Below are positions 5,709-6,495 of a stretch of DNA of 6,495 nucleotides, one piece after another. The notes beneath the pieces were generated by a model. It saw only the letters and a list, made by a program, of their open reading frames with translations. It did no database searches and was not told where the DNA came from. This DNA is from M55B111 sp964614065 (GTDB taxonomy: Bacteria > Bipolaricaulota > Bipolaricaulia > M55B111): NCBI GenBank assembly GCA_964614065.1, contig CAZTJJ010000096.1:1-6495 (forward strand), in the 5' to 3' direction. A program made the translations under genes and the position numbers. Position 1 is the stretch's first letter. Each line of letters begins with the position of its first letter.

Positions 5709-6374
5709 ATGTTATCAAACAAGGTACATAGAACGGGTCTGATTGCACTTACGTTAATTATAGGTCTATTGGTCACTAGTGTTGTTGGAATCGCGGGAAA
5801 TGAAAAAGGAAGTAGTACGAAAGAAACCGGAATAATGAAAGAGACTTACATCAATCTACTGGCCCCCAAATTAGGGCTAGAAGCAGAGCAGCTGGACTCA
5901 ATTATGAATGATGCAATGAGCCAGGCTAAAGATGAAGAAGAGAGACCAATAAGTGAGAACTACCTGGAAATATTAGCCTCCAAATTGAATAACGACGCCG
6001 AAACGTTGAAAGCAACTATGATCGAAACCAAGGTGGAAGCGGCCGAGAAGCTGGCATCCGAGGGAACAATAAGCGAAGAACTAGCTACTACGTTCAAAGA
6101 AAGAGCCTCGACTTTCCCGTTCGGTTATTCCAATCAGGGTGCCGACAAGGGTAAGGGTTCGAGAATTGCTACAGGCAACTCGGGGGGCAGCGGAAACCGG
6201 TATGGCTCCAACGACGGCAGTAACAAAGCTCTCCAACCTGAAGACGGTAGCGGATACGGTGCCGGCAATGGAAAGGCAGATGAGGGCGAATGTTCTGGAG
6301 ACGGCCCTTACGGAAGAAAAAGGAATGAAGACTTTGAACGCGGTCAGAATAACGGCGGGCGCGGCGGAAAGTAA
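5709..6374 (+). CDS. Secreted or membrane-anchored helical protein with Gly/Asn-rich tail, function unknown
   Basis: A 221-residue protein of no assigned function. Residues 1-29 look like a signal peptide or anchor: basic start (KVHR), a hydrophobic core at about 11-29, and a possible cleavage after GIA (29). Residues 46-133 are charged and predicted helical, with a degenerate duplication: YINLLAPKLGLEAEQL from Y47 and YLEILASKLNNDAETL from Y85 share the Y..LA.KL....AE.L pattern at a 38-residue offset. The second copy continues into a segment (ASEGTISEELATTFKER) like helix-turn-helix pairs in small secreted Bacillota proteins of unknown role. Residues 140-221 are low-complexity, rich in Gly, Asn, Ser and charged residues, with one Cys (C195) and probably disordered. 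It has its own promoter with tandem repeats fitting control by the upstream response regulator, and ends at a strong terminator. A role as envelope-stress output is inferred only from this context. Confidence 0.8.
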   Translation: MLSNKVHRTGLIALTLIIGLLVTSVVGIAGNEKGSSTKETGIMKETYINLLAPKLGLEAEQLDSIMNDAMSQAKDEEERPISENYLEILASKLNNDAETLKATMIETKVEAAEKLASEGTISEELATTFKERASTFPFGYSNQGADKGKGSRIATGNSGGSGNRYGSNDGSNKALQPEDGSGYGAGNGKADEGECSGDGPYGRKRNEDFERGQNNGGRGGK

Positions 6375-6407
6375 CGACCAAAGTTAGCCTCATAACATCA
6401 ATTTTTC

Positions 6408-6441
6408 AGGCCAGGTAGTCATAGAACTACCTGGCTTTTTT
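6408..6441 (+). terminator. Intrinsic terminator after the secreted-protein gene
   Basis: GCCAGGTAGT (6410-6419) and ACTACCTGGC (6426-6435) form a perfect 10-bp stem with a 6-nt CATAGA loop, followed directly by six T residues. A T-run also precedes the stem (6402-6406), but there is no matching A-run for a good bidirectional terminator. This ends the transcript begun at about 5683. From here to the window end nothing further is recognised. Confidence 0.92.
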
Positions 6442-6495
6442 CTTCGTAACCGTCAACCAACTATCCCTACTTACCACAAGCAAATGCGATATGTG

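Noticed and set aside
6139..6393. Open frames overlapping the Gly-rich tail of the secreted protein on both strands
   Set aside because: They arise from the low-complexity, stop-poor sequence. The frame from 5709 has a strong ribosome binding site, a signal peptide and a terminator just after it.

Overview
The window looks like an ordinary chromosomal segment of a Bacillota (Firmicutes) bacterium, probably of the Clostridia/Desulfotomaculum type. This is inferred from the strong AGGAGG/AGAGGTG ribosome binding sites, the use of TTG starts, the protein styles, and a small secreted protein resembling ones seen in that group. No phage, transposon, CRISPR, rRNA or tRNA signal was seen. The exact taxon cannot be fixed from sequence alone.

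Layout. (1) Bases 1-867, plus strand: an EamA/DMT-family ten-helix transporter whose start lies at the window edge. (2) Bases 913-2133, minus strand: a PLP-dependent threonine synthase with an N-terminal zinc ribbon, convergent with the transporter. (3) Bases 2134-2477: a divergent intergenic region with an operator-like palindrome and a recognisable promoter for the next gene. (4) Bases 2478-3311, plus strand: an NAD(P)H-dependent aldo/keto reductase. (5) Bases 3484-5562: a two-gene OmpR/BaeSR-type two-component system (response regulator then histidine kinase, 3 bp apart). (6) Bases 5709-6374: a small secreted, helical, Gly/Asn-tailed protein of unknown function, closed by a clear intrinsic terminator.

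The most interesting signal is regulatory. Just upstream of the response regulator and just upstream of the secreted-protein gene there is the same CAA(A/T)CCACACA motif. It is the first unit of an array with 11-bp period, and in both promoters the ACACA core lies exactly 47 bp before the -10 hexamer (TATAGT and TATACT). Neither promoter has a good -35. Tandem repeats with one-helical-turn spacing running up to a poor -35 are how OmpR/PhoB-family regulators bind and activate. The simplest reading is that the response regulator activates its own operon and the adjacent secreted protein, forming a compact module: envelope sensor kinase, regulator, secreted output. It resembles in logic, but not demonstrably in homology, the BaeSR/CpxAR control of the periplasmic Spy/CpxP chaperones.

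The transporter, threonine synthase and aldo/keto reductase show no evident functional link to that module.
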